Positions 53,957 to 63,464 of a DNA stretch of 64,000 nucleotides are shown here, in pieces. A program made the position numbers and the translations under genes. Below the pieces are notes generated by a model. That model ran no database searches. It saw only the letters and a list, made by a program, of their open reading frames with translations, and was not told where the DNA came from. This DNA is from Alcanivorax profundi (GTDB lineage Bacteria > Pseudomonadota > Gammaproteobacteria > Pseudomonadales > Alcanivoracaceae): positions 62,001-126,000 of the forward strand of contig NZ_QYYA01000005.1 of assembly GCF_003597125.1 (NCBI RefSeq), in the 5' to 3' direction. How positions within the stretch are numbered: the stretch's first letter is position 1; every line of letters begins with the position of its first letter.

Positions 53957-54024
53957 GGTTCCCACTTTATTCCTGGTATGTGTGAGTCGTTGGTAAGGGT
54001 GTGTCGTTCACGGCGTGAAGCGTG

Positions 54025-54678
54025 CTAACGCAAGCTGATAACCGGCCATCCTCTTTCGCGTGCTTCCCGCTCCAGGGTGGCATCCGGGTCCACGGCTACC
54101 GGGTTGTCCACCTGTTGAAGCAGTGGCAGATCATTGTGGGAGTCACTATAGAAGTAGCTGCCATCAAGGGTTTCGCCGTGGTCGTCCAGCCATGCCTGTA
54201 AGCGGCTGACCTTGCCTTCGCGGTAGCTGGGGGTGCCGTCGATGTCGCCGGTAAAGCGTTCCTTGCGCCGCTCGGCCACGGTGGCGATAAGGTGATCAAT
54301 GCCCAAGCGGTCGGCAAGTGGCGCGGTGACAAAATCGTTGGTGGCGGTAATGATCATCAGGGTGTGGCCTTGTTGGCGATGTTTTTCTACCAGTTCCGCC
54401 GCCTTGGGCAGCCACATCTCATCGAGTTTTTCAGCCAGGAACTGTTCGCGCCAGAAGTGCAGCTGGGCCATGTCATTGTCTGCCAGCACTTTCAGGGAAA
54501 AGCGCAGGTACGCCAGGATGTCCAGACGACCGTTCTGGTAATCCACATAGAACTGGTCGTTGGTTTCCTTGTAATGCTCGGCGTCGACAATGCCTTTTTC
54601 CACCAGCCAGTCGCCCCACAGGTGGTCGGAATCACAGCCAATAAGAGTGTTGTCCAGATCAAAAATCGCGAGTGTCAT
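54025..54678 (-). CDS. HAD-superfamily phosphatase (SerB-like, HAD-IB)
   Basis: 217 residues. HAD motif I IFDLDNTLIGCDSD at the N-terminus, motif II LMIITATNDFVTAP near residue 107, and motif IV FYSDSHNDLPLLQQVD near 175. This is the layout of subfamily IB, which includes phosphoserine phosphatase and histidinol-phosphatase-like enzymes. A HAD gene in the same position beside rppH and ptsP also occurs in Pseudomonas, so it is a conserved neighbour. The substrate is not certain. The ATG follows GAGGAGAGG, a strong ribosome site. Confidence 0.88.
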   Translation of the reverse strand: MTLAIFDLDNTLIGCDSDHLWGDWLVEKGIVDAEHYKETNDQFYVDYQNGRLDILAYLRFSLKVLADNDMAQLHFWREQFLAEKLDEMWLPKAAELVEKHRQQGHTLMIITATNDFVTAPLADRLGIDHLIATVAERRKERFTGDIDGTPSYREGKVSRLQAWLDDHGETLDGSYFYSDSHNDLPLLQQVDNPVAVDPDATLEREARERGWPVISLR

Positions 54679-54784
54679 GACCTCTCCTCAGATGAGGGCT
54701 CATTCTAGGGGATGCGGATGACAAGTCATAGCGGCGGGAAAGTGCTCACACGAGCAAAAGGTATGAAAGTTGCAGTAATGCGAA

Positions 54785-54814
54785 TTGATTGCAGGTTGCC
54801 CGACAAGGTTTAAT
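54785..54814 (+). promoter_or_regulatory. Candidate sigma-70 promoter for rppH-ptsP
   Basis: TTGATT (54785-54790), an 18-base spacer and TTTAAT (54809-54814), about 68 bases before the rppH start. It is the best match in the divergent gap. Confidence 0.4.
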
Positions 54815-54881
54815 GGGGCTATGACACTCGGACTAATCCTCATGAAACGCATGGGGATTCGAGCCTGACACCAGAGAGATC

Positions 54882-55460
54882 ATGACAGGCATTATTGATG
54901 ACAACGGATTCCGGTTGAATGTCGGGATCATTATTGCCGGCCGGGACGGCCGGGTTTTTTGGGGCCGCCGCATGGGCAATCGCGATGCCTGGCAATTCCC
55001 CCAGGGTGGCATGATGCCCGGTGAAACCCCGGAAGAGACTCTGTTCCGTGAGCTGGAAGAGGAAGTTGGCCTGCGCCCGGAGCACGTGGAAATCATTGCC
55101 AGCACCGAAGGTTGGCTCAGCTACCGTTTGCCGCGCCGTTTTCTGCGTCGTCCGCTCAACCGTCCCGACAGCCGTCCGCACTGCATTGGCCAGCGCCAGA
55201 AGTGGTTTCTGTTGCGTCTCACAGCAGCCGAAGAGGCGATTGATCTTTTTGCCAGTGACAGCCCGGAGTTCAAGGCCTGGCGATGGGTCAACTACTGGTA
55301 CCCTATTCGCAAGGTCGTGCACTTCAAGCGCGGGGTGTATGCCCGTGCGTTGCGTGAGCTGGCACCGGCCCTGAAAAAAGAGGTCGGATCGCTGTCCGGC
55401 AAGAAGGGAGCGCGACAGCGCCCCCGGACGGCGAAACCCGGAGGGGCTTCCGATGCTTGA
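54882..55460 (+). CDS. rppH: RNA pyrophosphohydrolase
   Basis: 192 residues. Nudix box [20 protein letters not shown] followed by VGL (about residues 42-65). The N-terminus [18 protein letters not shown] and the stretch [11 protein letters not shown] are typical of RppH. It removes pyrophosphate from the 5' end of mRNAs, starting decay. The C-terminal 25 residues are basic and Gly/Ala rich, possibly RNA-binding. Overlaps ptsP by 8 bases, the standard rppH-ptsP pair. Confidence 0.95.
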   Translation: MTGIIDDNGFRLNVGIIIAGRDGRVFWGRRMGNRDAWQFPQGGMMPGETPEETLFRELEEEVGLRPEHVEIIASTEGWLSYRLPRRFLRRPLNRPDSRPHCIGQRQKWFLLRLTAAEEAIDLFASDSPEFKAWRWVNYWYPIRKVVHFKRGVYARALRELAPALKKEVGSLSGKKGARQRPRTAKPGGASDA

Positions 55461-57729
55461 TACCCTGCGCCGTATTGTTCAGGAAGTGAATAATGCGCCG
55501 GACATTCGTGCCGCTCTGGATCTGATGGCGAAGCGCGTGCGTGATGCCATGGGCACCGAGGTTTGCTCCATATACCTGCGCGACGAAGATGACCAGCGTT
55601 ACGTGTTGATGGCTTCTGAAGGTTTGAAACAGGAAGCCGTGGGCAATGTCAGCCTGGGATTGTCGGAAGGACTGATTGGCCAGGTTGGCATGCGTGAAGA
55701 GCCGGTTAACCTGGAAGATGCTTTCTCGCACCCCCGATTCCACTACCTGGCGGAAACCGGGGAAGATCCTTTCCATGCGTTTCTGGGCGTGCCGGTGATG
55801 CACCACGGCAAGGTGCTCGGAGTCATGGTGGTGCAGCAGCGTGACGTGCGCCGCTTTGACCAGAGTGAGGAAGCATTTCTGGTGACCATCTCGGCCCAGT
55901 TATCGGCGGTGATTGCCCATGCACATGCCTCCGGTGTGTTGTTCGACCAGCTGGATACCGGTGGAGTGGATCTTCCCAGTTTCTATGACGGTTTGCCTGG
56001 CTGCCCGGGAGCTGCCATCGGCTATGGTGTCCTGTTGTTTCCCGAAGCGGATCTGGCGTCGGTGCCGGACCGCCAGGTCGACGATGTCGGGAGCGAGATC
56101 GCGCGCCTGGATGATGCGCTGGTGCGCACCCGTCAGGAAGTGCGGGATCTGGCCGAGCGCGCCTCAAAATCGTTGGGTGCGGAAGAACAGGCACTGTTTG
56201 ATGTCTACCTGCGGATGCTGGATCGGCATGCGCTGCCGGCTGAGGTGATTACCCAGATCCGGGAAGGGCAATGGGCGCAAGGTGCCTTGCGGGACGTGGT
56301 GGACCAGCACGTTCGCAATTTTGAAATGATGGACGATCCCTACCTGCGCGAACGGGCCGCTGATGTGCGCGATCTGGGTCGTCGGGTGCTGGCCCAGCTG
56401 CAAAGGCAAGGGCGCAGGCATGTGATATTCCCCGATGAGTGTATTCTTCTGGGCGAGGATATTTCTGCCCCAATGTTGATGGAGGTGCCTCGCGAACGCA
56501 TTCGCGGGATTGTCACCACACGGGGCTCGCGCAACTCACACATGGCCATTGTCGCCCGTGCCATGGGGATCCCTACTGTGGTGGGGGCCCAGAATTTGCC
56601 GCTCAAACAAATGGATGACAAGGAAATCATCGTGGATGGTTTCCGTGGCCGGGTGGTGGCCAACGCGTCACCTGAGCTCAAGGCGCAGTTCGAGGAAATT
56701 ATCCGCGAAGAAGCAACGCTGCAGGCCGGTCTCGAAAAACTGCGTCATGAGCCTGCCGAAACGGAAGATGGCTTCCGTATCCGGTTGCAGGTGAACACCG
56801 GGTTGATGACGGATATCAATCGTTCCCTTGAGCGTGGTGCAGAAGGCGTTGGCCTGTACCGCACCGAAATCCCTTTCATGGTGAGAGACCGTTTCCCGTC
56901 TGAAGAAGAGCAGCGGGTGATTTACCGCGAACAGCTATCGGCTTTTGCGCCTCACCCGGTGACCATGCGCACCCTTGATGTGGGTGGCGACAAGTCGCTG
57001 AGTTATTTCCCGATTGAGGAAGAAAATCCATTTCTGGGTTGGCGGGGCTTGCGGGTTACCCTGGATCACCCGGAAATTTTCATGGTTCAGGTACGCGCCA
57101 TGCTCAAGGCAAGCGAGGGGCTGGATAATCTGCGCATCATGCTGCCCATGGTCACCAGCGTGATCGAGGCGGAAGACGCCCAGCACTTTATCCACCGTGC
57201 CTGGCTGGAAGTTCGCGATGAAGGGCTGGACATCCCCATGCCGGAAGTGGGGGTCATGATCGAGGTGCCCGCCTCTGTCTACCAGGCCCGCGCGCTGGCC
57301 CAGCGGGTCGATTTTCTTTCGATCGGCACCAATGATCTCACCCAGTACCTGTTGGCCGTGGACCGCAATAACCGGCAGGTGGCCTCGCTCTATAATTCCT
57401 ATCACCCCGCTGTGCTGCACGCGATCCTGCATGTGATCGAGCAGGCGAAAGAAGAGGGCAAAACCGTCTCGGTGTGTGGGGAAATGGCTGGCGAACCTGC
57501 CTCGGCGTTGTTGCTGATGGCCATGGGGGTGGATGCGTTGTCCATGAACGCCTCCAACCTGCTTAAAGTGAAAGCCGCGATTCGCCGGGTGAAGATTTCC
57601 TTCGTGCGCAAACTGCTCAGTGAAGCGCTGGCCATGGATAACGGTGAAGTGATCTCCGCCTACGTGGACCTGCAGCTGGACAAGGCCGGCCTCGGTGACT
57701 TGCTGCGAAACCGCAAGGCCATCAACTGA
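55453..57729 (+). CDS. ptsP: PTS-Ntr enzyme I (phosphoenolpyruvate phosphotransferase)
   Basis: 758 residues. GAF domain (about 17-160), then the enzyme I part: phospho-His in [20 protein letters not shown] near residue 355 and the PEP-binding region ([27 protein letters not shown]). The C-terminal catalytic Cys is in [11 protein letters not shown] near 676. It autophosphorylates from PEP and passes phosphate to NPr, linking nitrogen and carbon status to regulation. Paired with rppH; the M20 peptidase gene starts 1 base after its stop. Confidence 0.95.
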   Translation: MLDTLRRIVQEVNNAPDIRAALDLMAKRVRDAMGTEVCSIYLRDEDDQRYVLMASEGLKQEAVGNVSLGLSEGLIGQVGMREEPVNLEDAFSHPRFHYLAETGEDPFHAFLGVPVMHHGKVLGVMVVQQRDVRRFDQSEEAFLVTISAQLSAVIAHAHASGVLFDQLDTGGVDLPSFYDGLPGCPGAAIGYGVLLFPEADLASVPDRQVDDVGSEIARLDDALVRTRQEVRDLAERASKSLGAEEQALFDVYLRMLDRHALPAEVITQIREGQWAQGALRDVVDQHVRNFEMMDDPYLRERAADVRDLGRRVLAQLQRQGRRHVIFPDECILLGEDISAPMLMEVPRERIRGIVTTRGSRNSHMAIVARAMGIPTVVGAQNLPLKQMDDKEIIVDGFRGRVVANASPELKAQFEEIIREEATLQAGLEKLRHEPAETEDGFRIRLQVNTGLMTDINRSLERGAEGVGLYRTEIPFMVRDRFPSEEEQRVIYREQLSAFAPHPVTMRTLDVGGDKSLSYFPIEEENPFLGWRGLRVTLDHPEIFMVQVRAMLKASEGLDNLRIMLPMVTSVIEAEDAQHFIHRAWLEVRDEGLDIPMPEVGVMIEVPASVYQARALAQRVDFLSIGTNDLTQYLLAVDRNNRQVASLYNSYHPAVLHAILHVIEQAKEEGKTVSVCGEMAGEPASALLLMAMGVDALSMNASNLLKVKAAIRRVKISFVRKLLSEALAMDNGEVISAYVDLQLDKAGLGDLLRNRKAIN

Positions 57730-57730
57730 C

Positions 57731-59170
57731 ATGTTCAAGCGTGGGCTGCTTGCTGTCCTGACGCTGCTGGCGTTACTGCTGCTGGTTCTGGTGGTCAGGG
57801 CGCTTGTGCTGCCAGCGCCAGCCCTCTCTTCCAGAGTGCTGCCGTCTCTGCCTGAACAAGACCGCGATGCGCAGGTTGAGCGCTTGGCCCAGGCGATCCG
57901 GTTTCCCACCCTGGCCGACCGGCCGGAAGCCTTCGACGCGTTTCATGCCTTTCTGGCAGAGGCCTTTCCCTTCACGCATGAGACCCTGTCACTGAGGCCC
58001 TTCGGTCACAGTCTGCTTTACCATTGGGACAGTGGGCATGATTGTGCGCCAACGTTGCTGCTGGCCCATCAGGATGTGGTGCCGGTGTCGGCCATGGCCG
58101 AGTGGCAACATCCTCCTTTTGACGGGGTGGTGGATGAGCGGTTCATCTGGGGGCGCGGTACCCTGGATGACAAGGTCAGCGTCATGGCGATTCTGGAAGC
58201 GGTGGAAGCCATGCTGGCAGAAGGCAGGCAGCCTGCCTGTGATGTGTGGCTGGCATTTGGCCACGATGAAGAAACCGGCGGTGCCCAGGGCGCGGCGCGA
58301 ATGGCGGCCTGGCTGCAAGAGCAGGGTGTGCGGTTTGAATTGGTGCTGGATGAGGGCGGCATGGTGTTGCCAGGTGCCACCCTGGGCATCCAGCAGCCGG
58401 TGGCGCTGATCGGCATCGCCGAGAAGGGTTATATCAGTGTAACGCTGGAGGCCCACGGGGAGCCCGGGCATTCCTCACGCCCGCCCGCGCAGACGGCCAT
58501 TGGTGACCTGGCGGTTGCCATTGCCCGGCTGCAGGCGAATCCCCGCCCTGCGGGCTTGAGCCTGCCGACCCGCTACATGCTGGAAACCGTCGCTCCTGAA
58601 CAGGCGTTTGCCCGCCGCCTGGTCTTTGCCAACCTGTGGTTGTTTGAACCACTGGTGGTGCGCCAGCTGGCCGGGAATCCGGAAACCCATGCACTGATTC
58701 GCACCACCATGGCGCCTACCATGCTCAGCGGCGGAGTGAAGGACAATGTGCTGCCAGCCACGGCCAGTGCGGTAATCAACTTCCGGCTGGCTCCGGGTGA
58801 AACTCAGGAAAGCTTGCTCAATTGGGTGGAGCGTCACTTGCCCGAAGGGGTGTCCGTTTCCATCAAGGAGGGGTTCTTCGCGGAGCCATCCCGCATCTCC
58901 CCAGCGAACAGTGACGCCTTTGAGCGGGTGGCATCCCTGGCGCAGGCCCTGCCCGGCGACCCACTGCCGGCCCCGTTCCTGATGATCGCGGGCAGTGATG
59001 CCAGGCATTACCAGGCGCTTTCGGAAAACGTGCTGCGTTTTCTGCCCGTGTCGCTGCAGCAACAGGATATCGCGCGTTTCCACGGTCCCAACGAGCGCCT
59101 GGCCCGTAACCAGTATCCGGATATGGTCCGCTTTTATCTGGGGCTGCTCTCCTCTGGTTCTGCGCAGTAA
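57731..59170 (+). CDS. M20-family metallopeptidase
   Basis: 479 residues from ATG 57731. An N-terminal transmembrane anchor or uncleaved signal (FKRGLLAVLTLLALLLLVLV) is followed by the M20 catalytic domain. Metal-site motifs are LLLAHQDVVPV near residue 113, GRGTLDDKVSV near 141, and FGHDEETGG near 178, with the dimerisation domain around 250-350. The layout is that of the carboxypeptidase S / PM20D1-like subgroup, with its N-terminal membrane segment. Those enzymes cleave or form N-acyl amino acids or dipeptides; the substrate here is unknown. Immediately after ptsP and probably cotranscribed. Confidence 0.88.
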   Translation: MFKRGLLAVLTLLALLLLVLVVRALVLPAPALSSRVLPSLPEQDRDAQVERLAQAIRFPTLADRPEAFDAFHAFLAEAFPFTHETLSLRPFGHSLLYHWDSGHDCAPTLLLAHQDVVPVSAMAEWQHPPFDGVVDERFIWGRGTLDDKVSVMAILEAVEAMLAEGRQPACDVWLAFGHDEETGGAQGAARMAAWLQEQGVRFELVLDEGGMVLPGATLGIQQPVALIGIAEKGYISVTLEAHGEPGHSSRPPAQTAIGDLAVAIARLQANPRPAGLSLPTRYMLETVAPEQAFARRLVFANLWLFEPLVVRQLAGNPETHALIRTTMAPTMLSGGVKDNVLPATASAVINFRLAPGETQESLLNWVERHLPEGVSVSIKEGFFAEPSRISPANSDAFERVASLAQALPGDPLPAPFLMIAGSDARHYQALSENVLRFLPVSLQQQDIARFHGPNERLARNQYPDMVRFYLGLLSSGSAQ

Positions 59171-59190
59171 TACCGCGTCGTGCGATCCGG

Positions 59191-60006
59191 TCAGTCTCCG
59201 CTGAAGACCGCCGGGCGTTTGTGAAGAAAGGCGCTGATCCCTTCCCGGCCATCCTGCCCATAGCCCAGCATGCCTTGAAGCCTGGCTTCACTACCCAGTT
59301 GCTCGTCCAGATCCTGTTCACTGCTGTGGTCGATCAGCGCCTTGATTCCTGCGAGCGCCCGGGTGGCTTGTGCAGCCATCTGACAGCCCAGGGACATGGC
59401 GGCCCCCATTAGCTGGTCATCGTCATGAACCGCATTAATCAGCCCCCATTGCTCCGCCGTCTGAGCATCCAGTGGCTCGCCACTCATCATCCATTGCAAG
59501 GCACGAGCGCGGCCAATGGCGCGTGGTACAAACCAGGTGCTGCCGGCATCGGGGATCAGACCCAGTTTGATAAAGGCCTGTATGAAGCTGGCCGAACGGC
59601 CTGCCAGAACGATGTCGCCAGCCAGAGCAATGCTGCAACCGGCGCCGGCGGCAACGCCATTGACGGCAGTAATGACCGGTTTTTCCATGCCGCGCATCAG
59701 GCGGATGATGGGGTGATAGGTCTCATGCAGGGTGGCAGCAAGGTCGGTAGCTTGCTCCTGATTGTCTGAGCCATTGAAGTGGGACAGGTCTGCGCCAGCA
59801 CAGAATCCCCTGCCGCTACCGGTCAATATCAGGCAGCGGCAATGCGGATCCTGCGCGGCCATGGACAGTGACTGATGCAGATCGATCAGCAGCTGTGGTG
59901 ACAAGGCATTAAGACGTTCCGGTTGTTTCATGACAATTACGGTGACAGGCCCGGTCTGTTTGACCTCTACGCAGGGGCTCGCGTCGTTTGCTATTGCAGT
60001 GCGCAT
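59191..60006 (-). CDS. Enoyl-CoA hydratase/isomerase (PaaG-like)
   Basis: 271 residues of the crotonase fold. The oxyanion-hole segments are GRGFCAGADLSHF near residue 66 and NGVAAGAGCSIALAGDI near 115. The stretch LGLIPDAGSTWFVPRAIG near 148 carries the Asp used by the PaaG/isomerase group rather than the Glu of true hydratases. It is probably a 2-(1,2-epoxyphenyl)acetyl-CoA- or enoyl-CoA-isomerase-like enzyme in fatty or aromatic acid breakdown. Located downstream of the membrane protein gene at 60020, on the same strand and 13 bases away. Confidence 0.88.
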   Translation of the reverse strand: MRTAIANDASPCVEVKQTGPVTVIVMKQPERLNALSPQLLIDLHQSLSMAAQDPHCRCLILTGSGRGFCAGADLSHFNGSDNQEQATDLAATLHETYHPIIRLMRGMEKPVITAVNGVAAGAGCSIALAGDIVLAGRSASFIQAFIKLGLIPDAGSTWFVPRAIGRARALQWMMSGEPLDAQTAEQWGLINAVHDDDQLMGAAMSLGCQMAAQATRALAGIKALIDHSSEQDLDEQLGSEARLQGMLGYGQDGREGISAFLHKRPAVFSGD

Positions 60007-60019
60007 GTTCTACGTCTTC

Positions 60020-60523
60020 TTACAGCCACCAGGTTTGAAAGTCCGAGGGCCATGCCCACTCCAGCGCGAAAATGGTGATGCCGTAGAACGCCACCAGCTT
60101 GATCCAGATTCTGCGGAAATAGGGCAGGGAGTCGGGATGGAAGCGCACTTGCATCCATAGGGAGTACACGAACAAGGCGGAAGCCAGCACGGTCTGGATG
60201 GCAATGATGGCGTTGATGCGCGGAAGAACATCCACGGGGTTGGCAAAGAGGTAATGGCCAAAAGACAGCCAGTTACCCACCACAAATCCCTGAATCAGTG
60301 TGTAGACCCGATCAGGCTGGCTGCCCGATAGCGTGGTGTGCGCCCGCCGTGCCGCCAGCGCCAGCGGAAACCAGAGGGCGGCAACAATCGGGGCATTAAG
60401 CCAGGCTGGTTCCGGGTACTGATCGAAGAAAATGACATTGTCGAAGAAGTGAAGGGTGCAGCCTGCCAGTGTCAGCCAGAGCAGCATTTTGAACACGGTG
60501 TAGTGACGTTGTGTGGCTTCCAT
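60020..60523 (-). CDS. Four-helix membrane protein under TetR-type control
   Basis: 167 residues with about four transmembrane helices: FKMLLWLTLAGCTLHFFDN, NAPIVAALWFPLALAA, IIAIQTVLASALFVYSLW and IWIKLVAFYGITIFAL. I do not recognise a family with confidence. Its start lies 10 bases from operator 1 of the divergent TetR gene, so it is probably regulated by that repressor together with the enoyl-CoA hydratase gene that follows. Confidence 0.7.
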   Translation of the reverse strand: MEATQRHYTVFKMLLWLTLAGCTLHFFDNVIFFDQYPEPAWLNAPIVAALWFPLALAARRAHTTLSGSQPDRVYTLIQGFVVGNWLSFGHYLFANPVDVLPRINAIIAIQTVLASALFVYSLWMQVRFHPDSLPYFRRIWIKLVAFYGITIFALEWAWPSDFQTWWL

Positions 60524-60532
60524 GTGAATTCC

Positions 60533-60550
60533 TATAACGGTTGTTATAAA
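60533..60550. promoter_or_regulatory. TetR-type operator 1
   Basis: CTATAAC, GGTT, GTTATAA. It differs from the perfect palindrome only in the last base. It lies immediately before the divergent membrane protein gene. Confidence 0.75.
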
Positions 60551-60569
60551 TCTTGAGGGGATGCTAGAC

Positions 60570-60587
60570 TATGACAGTCGTTATAGC
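60570..60587. promoter_or_regulatory. TetR-type operator 2
   Basis: CTATGAC, AGTC, GTTATAG. The same 7-4-7 layout as operator 1 with one arm mismatch. It is centred 37 bases from operator 1 and 12 bases before the TetR start, so autoregulation is likely. Confidence 0.75.
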
Positions 60588-60598
60588 AAGGGTGTGAA

Positions 60599-61189
60599 AT
60601 GAGCCAGTCAGACAAGAAAGTGGCAAGAGCAAGGTTGGTGGCAGGAGCGGCGGATCTGTTGAGTCGAAAAGGCATGAATGGCACCAGTATCCGGGAGTTG
60701 GCCAAACACTCCCGGGCACCGCTGGGGTCCACGTACCATTATTTTCCGGGCGGCAAACAGCAGGTGATAACCGAGGCCATACAGTTTATTGGCGACAAGG
60801 TGTCGGCGGGGTTGGCTCATTCCCTTAAGGCGGGTCCGGTCAGTGGGCTGCGTGGCTTTCTGGCGATCTGGCGGGAAGAGGTGGTGCGTTCCGAATTTCG
60901 TGCGGGGTGCCCTGTCCTGTCTGTGGCGGTTGAGGAACCGGCGGGTGAAGACGAAATGGCCGCCTTGCTGGTGGCGAACGCCGTGTTTAATGACTGGATG
61001 CATCTGATGGCGGCGGCGTTGCGGGAAGAGGGTGTCAGTAAGGCGCAGGCCGAGCAGATTGCCACGTTGGTGGTGGCGTCGGTGGAAGGCACGATCGCCC
61101 TGTGCCGAGCCCAGCGTAGCGTCAAGCCTCTGGATCAGGTGTCACGGCAGCTGGAAATGTTGATCAAGAACGCGATAAGGAAGGATTGA
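60599..61189 (+). CDS. TetR-family transcriptional regulator
   Basis: 196 residues. N-terminal helix-turn-helix (GMNGTSIRELAKHSRAPLGS followed by TYHYFPGGKQQV, residues 25-57). The C-terminal part resembles the TetR_C/YxaF-LmrA group (GCPVLSVAVEEPAG near residue 103). It should repress itself and the divergent membrane protein/hydratase genes through the two palindromes at 60533-60587. The ligand is unknown, though a coenzyme A ester or hydrophobic compound would fit the adjacent genes. Confidence 0.9.
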   Translation: MSQSDKKVARARLVAGAADLLSRKGMNGTSIRELAKHSRAPLGSTYHYFPGGKQQVITEAIQFIGDKVSAGLAHSLKAGPVSGLRGFLAIWREEVVRSEFRAGCPVLSVAVEEPAGEDEMAALLVANAVFNDWMHLMAAALREEGVSKAQAEQIATLVVASVEGTIALCRAQRSVKPLDQVSRQLEMLIKNAIRKD

Positions 61190-61612
61190 ATGATGACGCC
61201 TGAAGAGAATGCCGCACGGTTTAACCAGGCCGGTGAGAGCGGCTTACCGGGGCTGGTGGGAATGACTGTTCACGCCATTGGCGAGAGCGGTGTGGATGCG
61301 GTAATGCCTGTGACTCCGGCGCTGATGGCGCCCAACGGTTTCCTGCATGCCGCCTCGGTGATTGCCCTGGCGGACTCGTGTTGCGGTTATGGCACGATGG
61401 CGAGTTTGCCGGAAGGCGCGACCGGCTTTACAACCCTCGAATTGAAATCCAATTTTCTGGGTACCGCCCGGGAGGGTGAGGTGGAGTGCAAAGCGACGCC
61501 GGTACACCGCGGGCGTACTACCCAGATTTGGGATGCGCAAGTGCGTCATCGTGAGAGCGGCAAGACCATTGCCCTGTTTCGGTGTACGCAGATGATTCTG
61601 TATCCGCGCTGA
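61190..61612 (+). CDS. PaaI-type acyl-CoA thioesterase (hotdog fold)
   Basis: About 140 residues. The hotdog-fold region GFLHAASVIALADSCCGYGT near residue 50 and ELKSNFLGTAREGEVEC near 82 match the PaaI/YbgC-like thioesterase group. It would hydrolyse an acyl-CoA in the cytoplasm. Start directly abuts the TetR stop (ATG 61190 or 61193) and its stop overlaps the next start, so it is in the TetR operon. Together with the divergent crotonase, it suggests CoA-ester metabolism. Confidence 0.85.
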   Translation: MMTPEENAARFNQAGESGLPGLVGMTVHAIGESGVDAVMPVTPALMAPNGFLHAASVIALADSCCGYGTMASLPEGATGFTTLELKSNFLGTAREGEVECKATPVHRGRTTQIWDAQVRHRESGKTIALFRCTQMILYPR

Positions 61613-62217
61613 TGCCCTGGTTCTCCCGCCATTACGATCGACTGTTGTTGATCAGCATTGTGGTGGTGCCTCTGGTGCCGATGCTGCTCTACAAGTGGTA
61701 CTACTCTCTGGATACCTGGTATGTGCCATGGGGGGAGACCCGCAGCGATTACTTTGATGAGGCTTTCGAGCATGCCGCGAAACGCTGGCTGATGACGGTG
61801 CAGGCGCAGGGCGATGCAGTGTATGTGATGACGGATAGCCAGTGCCCTTGCGCCAAGCCAGTGTTGGCGAAACTGCATCAGGCGCTGGCGGAGACGGTGC
61901 CTGTCAGAGTGTTCGACGCTTACGGTCCTGTGATGGCGGAGCAGGAAACATATCAACTTTCCTCTCTGATCCGGTTTATGCCGGCGCTGCCGACCGCCTT
62001 GGTAGTAAGGGCGGGAGAGTTGATCTATGTGGGGCCGTTGGTCACAGGAAATTTGTGTTCACAGGAAGCGGACTTTTCACCGCCGCTCGCGGCCTATCAG
62101 GGGCAGGCCTCGGGCAGAGTGTATAACTGGCTGTCAGAAGGCTGCTACTGCCGGCTGGCCCCGGAGCGGCTCCCGTCCGGTTCTGTTCCTTCAGGAGAGA
62201 AAAGAAACCATGAATAG
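61612..62217 (+). CDS. Membrane-anchored thioredoxin-fold-like protein with CPC motif
   Basis: 201 residues from ATG 61612, which shares one base with the stop of the thioesterase gene. One N-terminal transmembrane helix (LLLISIVVVPLVPMLLYKW) is followed by a periplasmic domain. Near residue 80 lies YVMTDSQCPCAKPVLAKLHQ, like a thioredoxin active-site helix but with CPC (CxC) instead of CxxC. Two further cysteine clusters (NLCSQE, EGCYCRL) are present. Resembles DUF6436-type proteins as far as I can tell. Redox role is possible but not shown. Confidence 0.6.
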   Translation: MPWFSRHYDRLLLISIVVVPLVPMLLYKWYYSLDTWYVPWGETRSDYFDEAFEHAAKRWLMTVQAQGDAVYVMTDSQCPCAKPVLAKLHQALAETVPVRVFDAYGPVMAEQETYQLSSLIRFMPALPTALVVRAGELIYVGPLVTGNLCSQEADFSPPLAAYQGQASGRVYNWLSEGCYCRLAPERLPSGSVPSGEKRNHE

Positions 62218-62647
62218 CGCAATCGTTCTCAAGCTGCATCTGTTCGGGGTGGCATTCTGGCTGGGAGTCGTCGGCGTGGAGTTTTTGCTGGAGCGACGCC
62301 GGGCGCTAAGCCGTGAGCATGGCTATCTGGTCGCGCGATTGCATGAGCGCATCGACCTGTGCCTGGAGATGCCGGCCTTCCTGTTGGTGCTGGTAACCGG
62401 GTTGTTGCTGCTGGAGGTGGAGCAGCTGTCCGGTGTGTATCTGCTCAAGGTGTTGGCAGGCTTGGTCGCGGTGAGTGGCAATCTGTTGTGCCTGTGGCCG
62501 GTTATGTGCCGCAAGCTGGCAGCTGATCGTGGTGACCTGCCGCGCGTGATCCATTATTCGAATGTGATCGACCGGATTTCGGTGGTGGCGATTCCCGCAG
62601 GCCTGTTCGCCTTTGCCTGCGGGGTATGGCTGGTGATCAGTCGCTAG
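62210..62647 (+). CDS. Four-helix membrane protein
   Basis: 145 residues from ATG 62210, with AGGAGAG 9 bases upstream and an 8-base overlap with the preceding gene. Four helices: KLHLFGVAFWLGVVGVEFLL, EMPAFLLVLVTGLLLL, LLKVLAGLVAVSGNLLCLW and VVAIPAGLFAFACGVWLVI. Conserved-looking His residues (KLHLFG, VIHYSN) recall the CopD/heme-type membrane fold, but a family is not certain. Last gene of the TetR-thioesterase operon; the 3' end overlaps the convergent TANGO2-like gene. Confidence 0.65.
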   Translation: MNSAIVLKLHLFGVAFWLGVVGVEFLLERRRALSREHGYLVARLHERIDLCLEMPAFLLVLVTGLLLLEVEQLSGVYLLKVLAGLVAVSGNLLCLWPVMCRKLAADRGDLPRVIHYSNVIDRISVVAIPAGLFAFACGVWLVISR

Positions 62648-63392
62648 CGGAGGAGGTGTTCACCGCTGTGGCCGGTTGACCGTCTGGCTGCCAGACCTGC
62701 TCCAGCATGGCCGGTTCGCCCTGACGGCTGAGCTCCACGGCGCTGCTGGCGCGGGTGCCGTAGGCGGGAGACTGGATAAAGACCGGGGCGACCAGGCGCT
62801 CCAGTTCCATGCCCACGCCGGTGTCCGGTAGCACCGTATCGTCCGGTTGATATCGATCGTTAACCACCCACAGCAGTTGCTCCAGCGTGCCGCCAGAGGC
62901 AATGGCGTCTGCTAGCCGTTGTTTGCCTCGTAGCACCTTGGGCCAGGGGTCGTCCATCAGGCCGTTGCTGAGGCCATGCAGGCCGGGTACCACAGGTTGG
63001 GGTGGCGCGCCGCGGTTACCCAGATACCAAAGGCTGTCCGGTGTACCCACCAACAGATTGAAGGCGCCGTAATGGGCCTGTTCTGACGCCAGCGCGTGGG
63101 CAAAATTCTCTGGTGTTTGCCGGGATTCCAGAAAGGCGGTGGGTAGCAGACCCCGTGAGCGTTCGCCGGGTTGCCGGTCGGTGATGGGCTCGCGATAGTT
63201 GGTGACTACGGCAAAACGACCGTTGCGATGGATGCCCAGCCAGGTCCCCCCGGCAGTCAGGTCCAGCCCGCAAAAAATATCCCCTCGCCAGCGTGCCGCC
63301 TGCGCAGGGCGGGCATGGAATTCATCGCGGTTGGCGGCCACCCTGAGCGGGGTCGGGCTGTCGGGCTGCCAGTCAAATAGCACGATACACAT
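62637..63392 (-). CDS. TANGO2/NRDE-family protein
   Basis: 251 residues from ATG 63392 (GGAAGG upstream). The name-giving motif is seen near the start: MCIVLFDWQ, then AANRDEFHARPA. Further family text is GGTWLGIHRNGRFAVVTNYR, NLLVGTPDSLWYLGNRG, HGLSNGLMDDPWPKV and YGTRASSAVEL. The second-residue Cys suggests an N-terminal-nucleophile-like hydrolase fold, as proposed for the family, whose eukaryotic members handle heme or lipid-linked metabolites. The function in bacteria is not settled. Overlaps the convergent gene by 11 bases. Confidence 0.9.
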   Translation of the reverse strand: MCIVLFDWQPDSPTPLRVAANRDEFHARPAQAARWRGDIFCGLDLTAGGTWLGIHRNGRFAVVTNYREPITDRQPGERSRGLLPTAFLESRQTPENFAHALASEQAHYGAFNLLVGTPDSLWYLGNRGAPPQPVVPGLHGLSNGLMDDPWPKVLRGKQRLADAIASGGTLEQLLWVVNDRYQPDDTVLPDTGVGMELERLVAPVFIQSPAYGTRASSAVELSRQGEPAMLEQVWQPDGQPATAVNTSSASD

Positions 63393-63464
63393 AGTCGGGC
63401 CTTCCGGTTTCGGGCCTGCTAGCATACCTGTCTAGAAAATCATTGGCAGTGAATGGGAGAGCGG

